This document shows positions 46,608-57,261 of a DNA stretch of 64,000 bases, piece by piece. Every line of letters begins with the position of its first letter. Position 1 is the first letter of the stretch. The stretch is from Chitinibacter fontanus (GTDB lineage: Bacteria > Pseudomonadota > Gammaproteobacteria > Burkholderiales > Chitinibacteraceae), in assembly GCF_013423785.1 (NCBI RefSeq), contig NZ_CP058952.1:1-64000 (forward strand), in the 5' to 3' direction. The notes under the pieces were generated by a model, which saw nothing but the letters and a program-made list of their open reading frames with translations, had not been told where the DNA came from and did not search any database. Made by a program: the position numbers and the translations under genes.

Positions 46608-48911
46608 TCAAAACACCTGTCCTAACTGAAATTGAATACTCTCTGTTTTGTCGCCATCTTTGTTATTAAATGGTTTTGCCCAAATCAGTTTCAGTGGCCC
46701 AATAGGAGAAATCCAGGTAAAACCAACGCCTGCCGAATAACGTAATGAGCCAAAATCTGGTGTTTCACCTTTAGTCCAGATATTACCTGCATCCGCAAAC
46801 ACACTAAATCGCATCGATTTATCGTCTTTCATACCAGGGGGAGGCATGTACAACTCAAGATTATTAACAAATCGTGTTGTACCACCAATCGCATCGCCAT
46901 TTTCATCCTTAGGCCCCAACGAGCCAGATTTATAGCCGCGAACAGAATTCACACCACCTGCAAAGTAATTCTTGTAAAAAGGTAAGTCATCTCCGGAATA
47001 GCCAGAACCATATCCCAGCTCAATATTCCACGCAAAAGTGATTGGCGACTTTTCTCTGAATGAATAGAAGAACTGACTCTGAGCTGAAAGCTTATAGTAT
47101 GTTAAATCAGATGGCGGAACAGCAACCTCTGCATTTAATTTGCGATACCACCCTTTAGTTGGAAATGTCGCAGAGTCTCTATCATCTGCATCCCAATTTG
47201 CCAATAACGAGAACGTGTCTGACACATCCCCATATTGTTTTACATGATCGATTACATAGCTTGGAGAAGAAGAGTTAGTGGTAATTTTGAGATTTTCATA
47301 ATTCAAACCCAAGCCGATATTATTAAAATCACTAGTAGGCATGCCAAAATTGAAATTGACACCCTTGGAGTTGGTAGAGTACTCACCCAACTCCATTTGA
47401 CTCGGATCTGTTGAGCGGACATAGACACTCCAACCAAACATTACGCCATCTGCTGTCGCATATGGATTTCTCATTGAAAGCGCATAGGTTTTGGCCGATG
47501 AACTAGTATTCAATTCTGCAGAAAAGCGCTTACCGGTACCCAAAAAGTTAGCCTGAGAAACCGATGCCTGAAACAAAACACCCTCGCCTTGACCATAGCC
47601 AACGCCAAAATTGAAATTACCTGTTTTTTGCTCAACTACAGAGACATTCATATCTACTTGATCCAGTGCATCTGGAACAATTGGTGTTTCAATATTTACT
47701 TCGGAAAAATAACCTAGCTGCTGCAAACGCTCTTTTGATCGTTTGATTTTTGATAGATCATATTCAGCTGATTCCATTTGCCGCAACTCACGACGCACAA
47801 CTTCATCACGAGTTAGATTATTTCCATCAATATTAATACGGCGCACACTGGTCTTTTTACCAGGATCAACCATGAAGTTAATTGAGACTAACTTTTTGTC
47901 TTCATCAATTTCAGGCAATGGATTAACATTGACAAATGCATACCCATGCTCACCCAAATAATTTGAGATTGCAGCGGTAGATTTATTCACCTCTTCGCGT
48001 GAGTAGATATTGCCCGCTTTAATTAAAGCCAAAGCAAGCAAAGGCTCCTTATATTCTGGCAAAGTAGTCGCCAAATCTACTGAAGCAAATTTATATTGCT
48101 CGCCCTCACGAATATTGACCGTCAAATACATTTCGCTTTTATCTTCAGACAAAGCAACTGTAGTCGACTCAATAGAAAACTTGATATAACCGTTATCCAT
48201 GTAGAGGGATTTAATTCCTTCCAGATCGGCCCCAAATTTTTGCTTAGAGTATTGATCGGTCTTGGTATACCAAGTCATCCAGTTACTAGTCGTCAGCGAC
48301 ATTGCAGCGCGCAGATCATCTTCGCTATACACTTTATTGCCAACGAAATTGATACTCTTAATTTGCGCAACATCCCCTTCGGAAATATCAATCTGGATGC
48401 CGACCCGATTGCGATCAAGCTTGGTTACAGTTGGCTTAATTTCAACTGAGTAGCGTCCGCGCGAATAGTATTGCTGCTTGAGTTCATTAATCGCTAAATC
48501 AAGCGTTTCCTGCTGGAAAATTTGGCTCTCAGCTAAACTCTGTGCTTTGAGTGCTGCTTTAATTTGGTCTTTTTCAATTAGCTTTGAACCATTGATATTG
48601 ATCTGCGCCACCGTTGGTCGCTCATCAACGGTTACAACAATGACATCTTTATCTGCTTCAATCCGGACATCATCAAAAAAGCCGGTGGCAAATAAGTTGC
48701 GAATCGCCTGACTTGCCTTGGCGTCATCAAATGGCTCACCTACCTTCACTCCGAGATAATTGAAGACCGTACCAGCATCTGTCCGTTGCAGACCTTCAAC
48801 GCGAATATCGCGCACAGTGAATGAATCAAAAGCCAAAGCATTCACGCTCAGACTTGCAAGTGCTGCACTCAGCAGCAGGTACATAGGCTTAAATTTCATT
48901 TTTATCGGCAT
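46608..48911 (-). CDS. bamA: Outer membrane protein assembly factor BamA
   Basis: A 767-aa Omp85 protein. A signal peptide ends NALAF; five POTRA domains occupy about residues 28-430; the 16-strand barrel has the loop-6 motif SVRGYKSG (VRGF/Y) and ends in QLGQVF. It inserts outer-membrane proteins. The genomic order rseP-bamA-skp-lpxD-fabZ-lpxA-lpxB is the classical one. A second in-frame ATG is at codon 5; neither has a strong ribosome site. Confidence 0.97.
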   Translation of the reverse strand: MPIKMKFKPMYLLLSAALASLSVNALAFDSFTVRDIRVEGLQRTDAGTVFNYLGVKVGEPFDDAKASQAIRNLFATGFFDDVRIEADKDVIVVTVDERPTVAQININGSKLIEKDQIKAALKAQSLAESQIFQQETLDLAINELKQQYYSRGRYSVEIKPTVTKLDRNRVGIQIDISEGDVAQIKSINFVGNKVYSEDDLRAAMSLTTSNWMTWYTKTDQYSKQKFGADLEGIKSLYMDNGYIKFSIESTTVALSEDKSEMYLTVNIREGEQYKFASVDLATTLPEYKEPLLALALIKAGNIYSREEVNKSTAAISNYLGEHGYAFVNVNPLPEIDEDKKLVSINFMVDPGKKTSVRRINIDGNNLTRDEVVRRELRQMESAEYDLSKIKRSKERLQQLGYFSEVNIETPIVPDALDQVDMNVSVVEQKTGNFNFGVGYGQGEGVLFQASVSQANFLGTGKRFSAELNTSSSAKTYALSMRNPYATADGVMFGWSVYVRSTDPSQMELGEYSTNSKGVNFNFGMPTSDFNNIGLGLNYENLKITTNSSSPSYVIDHVKQYGDVSDTFSLLANWDADDRDSATFPTKGWYRKLNAEVAVPPSDLTYYKLSAQSQFFYSFREKSPITFAWNIELGYGSGYSGDDLPFYKNYFAGGVNSVRGYKSGSLGPKDENGDAIGGTTRFVNNLELYMPPPGMKDDKSMRFSVFADAGNIWTKGETPDFGSLRYSAGVGFTWISPIGPLKLIWAKPFNNKDGDKTESIQFQLGQVF

Positions 48912-48926
48912 AGAGGAAGTAATAGA

Positions 48927-50270
48927 TTAACCCAGCAACAAACGACTGGCATCGTTAAACAAAGCCAGCGCCATCAACATGAGCAGGAGGGCAAGACCAA
49001 TCTTTTGCAGCAATTGAGTCACCCACAAAGATACAGTCTTTCCAGTAATTAGTTCGTAGCTATGATACAGCAAATGACCGCCATCCAAAATTGGAACAGG
49101 CAGCAGATTCAACACACCCAAGCTAATGCTAATCAAGGCAAGAAATTGTAAATACGCCTGCCATCCCATAGCGGCACTTTGCCCGGCATATTCAGCAATT
49201 CCCAATGGGCCGCTCACTTGCTTGGGTGACAAAGCACCGATCAGCATTTTGCCAAACATCCTTAATGTCATCACCGACATTTGGTAGGTTTTTTTCACAC
49301 CCATGACCACAGCAGAAACGGGATCATACTGCTGAGTCATGACCTGTTGCGCATTCTGATTGTCATCGGCCTGCGGTGAAATACCGAGACGTGGAACTTG
49401 TTTGCCTTCGACAAGCTCAATGCGCGGCGTGATCGACAAATTTTGCAATTGACCGTTGCGCTTGATGACCAACTGCAAAGATTGATGATCACTGGCTAAT
49501 ACCACTTTTTGAACATCGGACCAATCGCTAACAACATTGCCATTTATTTGCTCGACCTCATCACCTGCGCGCAAGCCAGCTAGCGCAGCAGGGCTCTGTG
49601 CTTGTACCGCACCAATCTTGCGGGAGCTCGCAAAAGGGGACAAACCCAGTCGCCCTAATAAATGTTGATCAAATTGCTCCGAAGACAATTGGCTAAGCGG
49701 TAAAGCAATTTGCTTCACATTACCCGCTTGATCTTGAACACGGAGATCTGCAACCGATTCGCCAGCAAAATCAAACAGCTCGACCTGCAACTGATCCCAG
49801 CTATCGATTGTGGTATCGCCCACCGCTAAAATTTGGTCGCCTTTTTTAATCCCAGCCTGATATGCGGCACTGAAAGGCTGTACAGAAGCAACCTGCGGCT
49901 TAAGTGCCTGTATTCCAATAACAAAGCACAGCGAAAAGGCAAAAACAGCAAACACCAAATTAGCTAAAGGCCCAGCAAACACCACTGCCATTTTTTGCAA
50001 TGGGTGCTTATTGTTGAATGCTTTATTTTTAGCTTGTACTGCCACAGGCGCCTCGGTTTCATCCATCATGCGCACGAAGCCCCCCAATGGCACTGCAGCC
50101 AACTGCCACGTTGTCTCACCCCGCTTCCATTGACACAGAGGGCGGCCAAAGCCGATCGAGAAGGTCAATACCCCCACCCCGCATCGCTTCGCAACCCAGT
50201 AATGACCGTACTCATGAACAAATACCAGCAAGGCGATTGCAAACGCAAATGCAAAAAGAGTCAACATCAT
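48927..50270 (-). CDS. rseP: RIP metalloprotease RseP
   Basis: A 447-aa site-2 protease. The zinc motif HEYGH (H19, E20, H23) lies in the first helix, PDZ domains follow in the periplasmic part (AAYQAGIKKGDQILAVG and AALAGLRAGDEVEQING), and the C-terminal metal-binding LLPVPILDGG is in a later helix. It cleaves anti-sigma factors and signal-peptide remnants. It starts 3 bases after dxr. Confidence 0.96.
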   Translation of the reverse strand: MMLTLFAFAFAIALLVFVHEYGHYWVAKRCGVGVLTFSIGFGRPLCQWKRGETTWQLAAVPLGGFVRMMDETEAPVAVQAKNKAFNNKHPLQKMAVVFAGPLANLVFAVFAFSLCFVIGIQALKPQVASVQPFSAAYQAGIKKGDQILAVGDTTIDSWDQLQVELFDFAGESVADLRVQDQAGNVKQIALPLSQLSSEQFDQHLLGRLGLSPFASSRKIGAVQAQSPAALAGLRAGDEVEQINGNVVSDWSDVQKVVLASDHQSLQLVIKRNGQLQNLSITPRIELVEGKQVPRLGISPQADDNQNAQQVMTQQYDPVSAVVMGVKKTYQMSVMTLRMFGKMLIGALSPKQVSGPLGIAEYAGQSAAMGWQAYLQFLALISISLGVLNLLPVPILDGGHLLYHSYELITGKTVSLWVTQLLQKIGLALLLMLMALALFNDASRLLLG

Positions 50271-50273
50271 TTT

Positions 50274-51479
50274 TTACCTAAGCTCAGCAGCAAGCTGCTG
50301 GGCAAGCAATCGAGTATCCGCATCAATCTCCAGCAAACTCTGCAAGCACGTAACTTGACGATGCGCCAATTGCCCAAGACAAGCTTCAATCACCTGTGGA
50401 ATTTGGGTGAACTTCAGCTCAGCCGCTAAGAATCGATCAACCGCAATTTCATTAGCTGCATTCAAGACCGCCGGTGCCGCCCCCCCCTGACGGATAGCAC
50501 TGTACGCCAAAGCCAAACATGGAAAACGCTGCAAGTCTGGCGCTTCAAAATCCAAACGAGCAATACTGAAGAGATCAAGCGGCTTGACTCCAGCCTCGAT
50601 ACGCTCGGGATAAGCTAGACCATATGCAATAGGGGTTCGCATATCAGGCGAGCCTAGCTGAGCAATCACTGAGCCATCGCGATATTGCACCATGGAATGG
50701 ATGACGCTCTGTGGGTGCACCACCACTTCAATACGATCGATCGGAGCATTAAATAGCCAGAACGCCTCAATCACCTCCAAGCCCTTATTCATCAGGCTAG
50801 CTGAGTCGACCGATATTTTACGCCCCATTGACCAGTTTGGATGTTTGATCGCTTCAGCTGGCGTAATGGATGCCAACGTATCAAACGGTCGAGTCCGAAA
50901 AGGCCCACCCGATGCAGTTAGCAGCAGTTTTTCAATTCCAGCCGAATCGAAACTACTGGCATAAGGCTGCTCGCGGTATATGGCTGGCAGCGACTGAAAA
51001 ATAGCATTGTGTTCACTATCAATTGGCAAAAGCTGAGCCCCGGAAGCTTTCACGGCATCCATGAACAATTGGCCAGCCAACACCAAGGTTTCTTTATTGG
51101 CAAGCAGCACTTTTTTACCTGCCTGCGCCGCCGCCAAAGTTGCAGGCATACCTGCCGCTCCTACTATTGCGGCCATCACAGCATCGACCTCGGGCGCTGT
51201 GGCGATAGCTATGAGAGCATCCTGCCCCACTAGCACCTCAGATTTTAGTGCTCGATCTTTTAATTGTGCCCTTATTAAAGCTGCATTCGCCTCTTCCAAC
51301 ACAACGATATACCGCGGAAGAAACTGTGCTGCAATTTGAACCAGCCGTTCAAGCTGCGTAGCCCCAGATACAGCAAAAACCTCGTAGCGCTCGGGGTGGC
51401 GAGCGATTACATCTAAAGTACTTTGCCCAATACTCCCTGTTGCCCCAAGGATAGTGATTACTTGCTTAGCGTGCTGCAT
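50274..51479 (-). CDS. dxr: 1-deoxy-D-xylulose 5-phosphate reductoisomerase
   Basis: A 401-aa MEP-pathway enzyme for isoprenoid synthesis. NADPH motif [17 protein letters not shown], then [11 protein letters not shown], the metal-binding [22 protein letters not shown] and NPNWSMG-type [22 protein letters not shown] region, and AANEIAV near the end. ATG 51479 gives normal length; an upstream frame adds 21 unlikely residues. Its product feeds UppS. Confidence 0.96.
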   Translation of the reverse strand: MQHAKQVITILGATGSIGQSTLDVIARHPERYEVFAVSGATQLERLVQIAAQFLPRYIVVLEEANAALIRAQLKDRALKSEVLVGQDALIAIATAPEVDAVMAAIVGAAGMPATLAAAQAGKKVLLANKETLVLAGQLFMDAVKASGAQLLPIDSEHNAIFQSLPAIYREQPYASSFDSAGIEKLLLTASGGPFRTRPFDTLASITPAEAIKHPNWSMGRKISVDSASLMNKGLEVIEAFWLFNAPIDRIEVVVHPQSVIHSMVQYRDGSVIAQLGSPDMRTPIAYGLAYPERIEAGVKPLDLFSIARLDFEAPDLQRFPCLALAYSAIRQGGAAPAVLNAANEIAVDRFLAAELKFTQIPQVIEACLGQLAHRQVTCLQSLLEIDADTRLLAQQLAAELR

Positions 51480-51510
51480 ACTTTTGACCCACTTCCTGGA
51501 TACATGCCAT

Positions 51511-52329
51511 TTAGAGCAATTGTGACAAATAAATTGCAGCACTCACTGGCAAAATTGCAAGTAGGCTATCAATCCGGTCAAGAACACCCCCATGACCAGG
51601 CAATAAATTGCTACTGTCTTTGATATTAATTTGCCGCTTAAAGAGCGACTCCAGCAAATCCCCCATTACACTAACGGCGGTAAGCAATAAAGCAATTAGC
51701 AACCAAATTGCAGCTTGGCCAATTGGCGTAGCCAATGCCGTATTTGGAAACAGGAGAAATGGTTTAGGCAACCACTGCACATAAACGATTACGGCTAGCG
51801 TACCACCGTACACGCCCTCCCAGCTTTTACCAGGACTGATACTTGGAGCCAACTTATGACGGCCAAACGCTTTGCCACTAAAATAGGCAAACGTGTCAGC
51901 AATCCACGCAATCATCATAATCGACAGCAGGGTTTTACCATCTGGGTGCAAAATCACCATTGCCATTGCAGCAGGCACTAAAAGGGCAAGGCCTAACAGA
52001 CCATTTAAATTCCCAGCCTGACTTAGACACCACTTTGATTTAAGCCAGATAGGAACCCCAATTGACCAAAAAATTGCTGATGCAAAGATAAGTCCAATTC
52101 GGATCTCCAGCGGGCAGAAATACCAAACCGCAAGAAAGGCCATCGGCACCACTAGAGGGTAAAAAAGCGCCCAAACCCCATTCATTGCGGATAGGCGCTG
52201 CCACTCCCACCCAGCAAAAGCCAAGAGCCCTGCACAAAAAAATATCCACCCATTGGCTGGCAAGAAAAAAAGTGCCGCCAATACAATAGGCAGCAAGGCT
52301 GCGGCTGTCATGATTCTAGTTTTTAACAT
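51511..52329 (-). CDS. cdsA: Phosphatidate cytidylyltransferase
   Basis: A 272-aa polytopic membrane enzyme making CDP-diacylglycerol for phospholipid synthesis. The C-terminal signature [13 protein letters not shown], then [15 protein letters not shown], is intact, and the loop [14 protein letters not shown] is conserved. It begins 3 bases after uppS. Confidence 0.95.
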   Translation of the reverse strand: MLKTRIMTAAALLPIVLAALFFLPANGWIFFCAGLLAFAGWEWQRLSAMNGVWALFYPLVVPMAFLAVWYFCPLEIRIGLIFASAIFWSIGVPIWLKSKWCLSQAGNLNGLLGLALLVPAAMAMVILHPDGKTLLSIMMIAWIADTFAYFSGKAFGRHKLAPSISPGKSWEGVYGGTLAVIVYVQWLPKPFLLFPNTALATPIGQAAIWLLIALLLTAVSVMGDLLESLFKRQINIKDSSNLLPGHGGVLDRIDSLLAILPVSAAIYLSQLL

Positions 52330-52332
52330 GGC

Positions 52333-53088
52333 TTATTCGCTTAGCTGCTCGCTGATTCGACCAAAACGGCGTTCTCGTTGCTGATACCATGCAATTGATT
52401 CACGTAGTTGTGTACGGCCAAATTCCGGCCAAGCTAGATCAGTAAAATAGAGTTCGGTATAAGCCAATTGCCAAAGCAGAAAGTTACTGATTCGCTGCTC
52501 ACCGCCCGTGCGAATGAATAAATCAGGATCGGGGGCGTATGCCATTGCCAGATAAGGCTTGATTGCGTCCTCGTCAAAACCAGCGACTAATTCTGGCTGA
52601 GCCTGCAGCAATGCCCTAGTCGCATTAAGGATATCCCAGTGACCGCCATAATCCGCGGCAATCGTCAAACACAGGCCGGTATTACTAGCCGTTTTAGCCT
52701 CTGCGGACATAATCAACTCAACCAACTCCGCAGAAAATTTTTCGCGACAACCAATAATTTTCAATCGGATATTATTTCGCATCATGCGCTCGATCTCGCT
52801 ATCGAGCACCTGCAGAAATAATCCCATTAAAAAAGACACTTCCTCGGCGGGGCGGCGCCAGTTCTCACTAGAAAAAGCAAATACGGTTAAATAAGCCACA
52901 TTGAGCTCATCACAGGCACGTATAACATCCCGAAGTGCATCTACGCCCTTTTTATGACCGTAGATGCGGGGCATCATACGCTTTTTAGCCCAGCGCCCAT
53001 TACCATCCATAATGACAGCAATGTGTTGCGGCAATGCGCCTTTAGAGAGGTCAACATCCTGCTCGCCGCCGCGATTAAACAAAGCCAC
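52333..53088 (-). CDS. uppS: Undecaprenyl diphosphate synthase
   Basis: A 251-aa cis-prenyltransferase making the carrier lipid for peptidoglycan and LPS. Motifs are HIAVIMDGNGRWAKKR (catalytic Asp), TVFAFSSENWRRP and DLFIRTGGEQRISNFLLWQ. The start is GTG 53088, with an AAAGGCGG-like site upstream. It follows frr by 19 bases. Confidence 0.96.
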   Translation of the reverse strand: MALFNRGGEQDVDLSKGALPQHIAVIMDGNGRWAKKRMMPRIYGHKKGVDALRDVIRACDELNVAYLTVFAFSSENWRRPAEEVSFLMGLFLQVLDSEIERMMRNNIRLKIIGCREKFSAELVELIMSAEAKTASNTGLCLTIAADYGGHWDILNATRALLQAQPELVAGFDEDAIKPYLAMAYAPDPDLFIRTGGEQRISNFLLWQLAYTELYFTDLAWPEFGRTQLRESIAWYQQRERRFGRISEQLSE

Positions 53089-53107
53089 GCTTTACCGCCT
53101 TTATCAA

Positions 53108-53665
53108 TTAAACCGTCAGCAATTCTTTTTCTTTCTCTGCCAACTGGCGGTCCAGATCAGCGATATATTTATCGGTGAGTTTCTGGATATCATCCTGACC
53201 GCGACGCTCATCATCCTCAGAAATTTCTTTATCTTTCAGCGCACGTTTAAGTTGATCATTCGCATCGCGACGCACATTGCGTACTGCCACACGAGCATCT
53301 TCTGTTTCGCCACGCACCACTTTAATCAAATCCTTACGACGTTCTTCGGTCAACATCGGCATCGGAACACGAATCAAATCGCCTTGCGCGGCAGGATTTA
53401 AGCCCAAATCACAATCACGGATCGCTTTTTCTACCTTGCCAACCATATTTTTTTCGTACGGCTGTGCACCAATCGTACGCGAATCGATCAGCGTAATATT
53501 AGCCACTTGATTCACTGGCACCATACTGCCGTAATATTCAACTTGCACATGATCAAGCAAACCGGTATGCGCACGTCCAGTACGAATTTTAGCCAAGTCA
53601 GTTTTCAACTTCTCGGCAGTTTTCACCATCTTTTCTTCAGTTGCTTTTTTGATATCCGCAATCAT
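53108..53665 (-). CDS. frr: Ribosome recycling factor
   Basis: A 185-aa RRF, starting [13 protein letters not shown] with [34 protein letters not shown] and the C-terminal helix ending [14 protein letters not shown]. It splits post-termination ribosomes with EF-G. ATG 53665 has GGGGG seven bases upstream. A terminator separates it from pyrH, so it may have its own promoter or depend on readthrough. Confidence 0.97.
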   Translation of the reverse strand: MIADIKKATEEKMVKTAEKLKTDLAKIRTGRAHTGLLDHVQVEYYGSMVPVNQVANITLIDSRTIGAQPYEKNMVGKVEKAIRDCDLGLNPAAQGDLIRVPMPMLTEERRKDLIKVVRGETEDARVAVRNVRRDANDQLKRALKDKEISEDDERRGQDDIQKLTDKYIADLDRQLAEKEKELLTV

Positions 53666-53721
53666 TTGGTAACCCCCACAACACTTCAGCAATAATGACG
53701 GCTGCGCAATGGCATCCGCAA

Positions 53722-53748
53722 TAAAAAACAGGCGGGATTATACCCGCC
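53722..53748 (-). terminator. Terminator between pyrH and frr
   Basis: On the minus strand GGCGGG / CCCGCC pair around a 6-base TATAAT loop, followed by TG and T6. It follows the pyrH stop. Confidence 0.88.
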
Positions 53749-53772
53749 CGCTGCAATGAGTTCGATACAATC

Positions 53773-54492
53773 TTAGCAGTGTACCAGCGTACCCTCATCT
53801 TCCCCAAGCACCACACGCTTTAAAGCGCCTGATTTGAAGATACTAAGCACACAAATATTCATCTTCTGGTCACGACACAGTGCAAATGCAGTCGCATCCA
53901 TCACTTTCAAATTACGGCCAATTGCTTCATCAAACGTCACAGTCTGATAACGCACTGCATCAGGATTTTTCTTAGGATCATCAGTGTAAACACCGTCCAC
54001 CTTTGTGGCTTTCAGTACGATATCCGCGCCAACTTCCATACCACGCAACGCTGCAGCGGTATCAGTTGTGAAGAAAGGATTGCCGGTACCAGCACCAAAA
54101 ATTACCACTTTACCTTCTTCCAAGTAGCGAATTGCCTTACCACGAATATATGGCTCAGCAACCTGCTGAATCGTAAGCGCTGATTGCACACGGGAAACAA
54201 TACCCGCATGGCGCATTGCATCTTGCAAAGCAAGTGCATTCATTACCGTTGCAAGCATACCCATATAGTCTGCAGTAGCGCGATCCATACCAGAAGCTGC
54301 TGGCGCTACGCCACGGAAAATATTACCGCCACCAATAACCACGGCCACTTGCACACCAAGGTCAACTACTTCTTTAATCTCTTGCACGATCCGGTCAATA
54401 GTAGCCCGATTAATCCCGTAACTATCATCCCCCATCAAAGCTTCGCCGGAGAGTTTTAACAGAATACGGTTATATTTTTTCACTTGGCTCAT
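53773..54492 (-). CDS. pyrH: Uridylate kinase
   Basis: A 239-aa bacterial UMP kinase of the amino-acid-kinase fold, with [40 protein letters not shown] and [15 protein letters not shown]. It makes UDP for pyrimidine and envelope precursors. I prefer ATG 54492 (MSQVKKYN), eight bases after AGGA; ATG 54498 would leave only two. Confidence 0.97.
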   Translation of the reverse strand: MSQVKKYNRILLKLSGEALMGDDSYGINRATIDRIVQEIKEVVDLGVQVAVVIGGGNIFRGVAPAASGMDRATADYMGMLATVMNALALQDAMRHAGIVSRVQSALTIQQVAEPYIRGKAIRYLEEGKVVIFGAGTGNPFFTTDTAAALRGMEVGADIVLKATKVDGVYTDDPKKNPDAVRYQTVTFDEAIGRNLKVMDATAFALCRDQKMNICVLSIFKSGALKRVVLGEDEGTLVHC

Positions 54493-54531
54493 TCGCATTT
54501 TCCTTTTCAGTTTACTCGGGCGTGGTCGTGC

Positions 54532-54558
54532 AAACGCCGCACCAAGGGCGCGGCGTTT
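54532..54558 (-). other. Hairpin between tsf and pyrH
   Basis: AAACGCCGC / GCGGCGTTT form a perfect 9-bp stem with a 9-base loop 18 bases after the tsf stop. Only three T residues follow on the minus strand, so at most partial termination is expected. It may set the tsf:pyrH ratio. Confidence 0.6.
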
Positions 54559-54576
54559 ATTCAGTCTAATATAGAC

Positions 54577-55461
54577 TTAAAGTTGTGCTGCTGCAGCAAC
54601 TTCAGCGGCGTAATCAACCACTTTCTTCTCAATGCCTTCACCAACAGTGAACATTGTGAATGCGTTGATTGTTGCACCTTTAGATTTAACCAGTTGTTCG
54701 ATGGTTTGTTTGCCATCTTCGGCCTTGATGAACACTTGGTTCAGCAAAGTCACTTCTTTCAGGAACTTGTTAACAGTACCTTCTGCGATTTTTTCCAGCA
54801 TATCACCAGATTTGCCCGCTTCTTTAGCACGCTCAATCGCTACACGACGCTCAGTCTCAACCAACTCAGCATCAACACCAGAAGCATCCAATGCTTTTGG
54901 TTTGCTTGCAGCAATGTGCATCGCCAAATCACGACCCAACTGCTCATCACCACCAGTAACATCAACCAACACACCAATTTTGGCACCGTGCAGGTAAGCA
55001 GCCAACTGACCAGCAGTTTCGTAACGCACGAAACGACGCAAAGTCATGTTTTCACCCAATTTAGCGATGATTGCGTTACGAGCTTCTTCAACAGTTTCGC
55101 CAGAGTCAGTTTTCACTTCACCCAAAGCAGCAACATCAGCTGGATTTGCTACAGCAACGGCTTTAGCACAAGCTTTAGCGAATGCAACGAAGTTCTCATC
55201 TTTACCTACGAAGTCGGTTTCGCAGTTTACTTCAATGATCGCGCCAACTTTCTTGTCATCAGAAATGAAAGCAACCACAGTACCTTCAGCGGCGGTACGG
55301 CCAGCCATTTTAGAAGCTTTGTTGCCAGATTTAATGCGCAGTACTTCTTCAGCTTTTTTGATGTCGCCATCAGCTTCAACCAGCGCTTTTTTGCACTCCA
55401 TCATGCCAAGGCCAGTCAGTTCGCGCAGCTCGGCAACCATTTTTGCAGTAATTGCAGCCAT
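54577..55461 (-). CDS. tsf: Elongation factor Ts
   Basis: A 294-aa EF-Ts, nucleotide exchange factor for EF-Tu. It opens with [20 protein letters not shown] (TDVP/TG-binding region) and has [15 protein letters not shown] and the coiled-coil part. An AGGAG site precedes the ATG. It is second in the rpsB-tsf-pyrH-frr order. Confidence 0.98.
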   Translation of the reverse strand: MAAITAKMVAELRELTGLGMMECKKALVEADGDIKKAEEVLRIKSGNKASKMAGRTAAEGTVVAFISDDKKVGAIIEVNCETDFVGKDENFVAFAKACAKAVAVANPADVAALGEVKTDSGETVEEARNAIIAKLGENMTLRRFVRYETAGQLAAYLHGAKIGVLVDVTGGDEQLGRDLAMHIAASKPKALDASGVDAELVETERRVAIERAKEAGKSGDMLEKIAEGTVNKFLKEVTLLNQVFIKAEDGKQTIEQLVKSKGATINAFTMFTVGEGIEKKVVDYAAEVAAAAQL

Positions 55462-55507
55462 GAATTTCTCCTGAATATAGGACTTCAGTCTATTAGGTCA
55501 ATGTTAC

Positions 55508-55534
55508 AAAAAAGGGGCGAAACGCCCCTTTTTT
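55508..55534. terminator. Symmetrical terminator between rpsB and tsf
   Basis: A6-GGGGCG and CGCCCC-T6 are exact complements around a 3-base loop. In the rpsB direction it looks like a strong terminator placed between two genes that are usually cotranscribed. Confidence 0.88.
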
Positions 55535-55559
55535 AGATGTATTCACTTCAGCGTTTTGA

Positions 55560-56285
55560 TTACTCTGCAGCAGCTTCGCTAACTGCAGCAACCAAAGCTT
55601 GAGTTGCTTGGTTACGGCCTTCCAGCACCGCATCAGCAACTGCACGTGCGTACAGGCGGATAGCGCGAGAAGAGTCATCGTTACCAGGAATTACATAGTC
55701 GATACCTTCTGGGTTGTTGTTAGTATCAACAACGCCAATTACAGGAATACCGAGCTTGCGAGCTTCAACGATAGTACCAGCTTGGTAACCAGTGTCGATT
55801 ACGAAAATCGCATCTGGCAAGCCGCCCATCTCGTTGATACCGCCCAATGAACGCTCGAGTTTTTCAACTTCGCGCTTCATGTCCAGCAATTCTTTCTTGC
55901 CGTAGCCAGTACCTTCAGCATTTTCCAACACAGCTTTCATGTCGTTCATGCGTTTGATCGATTGCTTAACTGTTTTGTAGTTAGTCAGCATACCACCCAA
56001 CCAGCGGTGATCAACGAATGGTGAATTTGCGCGAGTAGCTTCTTCAGCAATGATTTCGCGAGCAGCGCGTTTAGTACCTACGAACAATACGTTACCTTTG
56101 TTTGCAGACAATTGACGCACAAATTTCAGTGCATCTTCAAACATTGGCAGTGTTTTTTCGAGGTTGATAATGTGAATCTTGTTGCGAGCACCGAAAATGT
56201 ATTTGCCCATTTTCGGGTTCCAGTAACGGGTTTGGTGGCCGAAGTGTACGCCGGCTTCCAGCATATCGCGCATGCTAACAGACAT
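55560..56285 (-). CDS. rpsB: 30S ribosomal protein S2
   Basis: A 241-aa S2 starting [20 protein letters not shown], with [47 protein letters not shown] and [24 protein letters not shown] 56285 has GGAG seven bases upstream; the open frame runs further into the leader but has no supported start there. Confidence 0.98.
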   Translation of the reverse strand: MSVSMRDMLEAGVHFGHQTRYWNPKMGKYIFGARNKIHIINLEKTLPMFEDALKFVRQLSANKGNVLFVGTKRAAREIIAEEATRANSPFVDHRWLGGMLTNYKTVKQSIKRMNDMKAVLENAEGTGYGKKELLDMKREVEKLERSLGGINEMGGLPDAIFVIDTGYQAGTIVEARKLGIPVIGVVDTNNNPEGIDYVIPGNDDSSRAIRLYARAVADAVLEGRNQATQALVAAVSEAAAE

Positions 56286-56316
56286 TGATTTCTCCAAAGT
56301 CTCAGGGGTTAAGGTC

Positions 56317-56364
56317 TTCCGCCCGTAGGAACTAATCAAAGCACCCTTGAGATACGGACGGGAA
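56317..56364 (-). promoter_or_regulatory. Candidate structured rpsB leader
   Basis: TTCCCGTCCGTA (56364-56353) and TACGGGCGGAA (56327-56317) on the minus strand can form a long stem with one bulge and a G-U pair, closing a 25-base loop 31 bases upstream of rpsB. S2 is known to autoregulate through its leader in other bacteria, so this could be the S2 target. The arms were matched by eye only. Confidence 0.5.
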
Positions 56365-56460
56365 AATTACTGCGCAAACCATTTGCACAGCTAGTCGACG
56401 ATTATAACCGCGAAATAATGCAAACTTCAAGCCGAACTTTGCCACGAAGCAAAAGTACAT

Positions 56461-57261
56461 TTAGCGATTACAGCGCAATGCTTCACACAAACTGCTGATT
56501 TTTTGCTCTGTTAGAGTAATTTGCTCACTATCCGACAACAACTGGACGATCTGCAATCGCACTCGATAATCAGCCAGCAACCAATCTGGGCGTGCCAATT
56601 TTCGATCCAAGGCTAGGGCTTGATCGATTGAATACAGCGCACCGGCAAGCTGCAGCTGCGCCAGCTGAGCCTGAGCCTGTAATTGATGGCTATGTGCGAC
56701 TTCCTTCTCCTCACCCTCGGCAGCCCCAGCTAGCACACTGACGGTCAATTGCATTACCCGAGGCCAGTCCTTATTTAACAACGCAATCTTTGCGGCCATA
56801 TTGATTTGTGCCCAGCGCATTTGACAAGGGGCTGCGCACAACTGCTCCGATTGCGCCAGATGCATCGCTGCCACACCTGCATTTTGATCATCGCTTAGCC
56901 ATAACTGTGCCAATTGCAAATGCGCCTGTGCACGTTGTGCAACCATAAAGCCACTTTGCGCCACCATCGGTTTTAAGGTTTGGATAGCTCGATCAACTTG
57001 CCCCGCTTTGTGCTGAGCCTGCGCCAACCCCAAACGCGCCATCCCCTGCCCAGGCCAATCATCCAAGGCCTGATACTGCAGCAACGCTTGCGACCACCAC
57101 AGGGCAGCGCCCTCAACATCACCAGCATGTATCGCCTTCAAAGCCTTGCCGTGACTAGCCTCAGCAGAAATACGCAAAGCAGGTGCATCTTGTTTTGTCG
57201 AATTTGCACACCCAGTTAGTAACATAAACCCCAAAACAATCAAGACCAACGAGGATTTCAT
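56461..57261 (-). CDS. Lipoprotein with TPR-like helical repeats, MCE operon
   Basis: A 266-aa predicted lipoprotein with the lipobox LLTGC (Cys near residue 17). The mature part is Ala/Gln/Leu-rich helical repeats resembling TPRs (ALWWSQALLQYQALDDWPGQ, AQLQLAGALYSIDQALALDR). Many MCE operons end with an auxiliary lipoprotein, but those usually have the compact PqiC/ABC-auxiliary fold, which I do not see. Its ATG overlaps the MCE-protein stop (TGATG), so it is part of the operon. Function unknown. Confidence 0.75.
   Translation of the reverse strand: MKSSLVLIVLGFMLLTGCANSTKQDAPALRISAEASHGKALKAIHAGDVEGAALWWSQALLQYQALDDWPGQGMARLGLAQAQHKAGQVDRAIQTLKPMVAQSGFMVAQRAQAHLQLAQLWLSDDQNAGVAAMHLAQSEQLCAAPCQMRWAQINMAAKIALLNKDWPRVMQLTVSVLAGAAEGEEKEVAHSHQLQAQAQLAQLQLAGALYSIDQALALDRKLARPDWLLADYRVRLQIVQLLSDSEQITLTEQKISSLCEALRCNR

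Noticed and set aside
53737..53742. A TATAAT hexamer between pyrH and frr.
   Set aside because: It is the loop of the pyrH terminator stem; no -35 partner at suitable spacing was found, so it was not called as an frr promoter.
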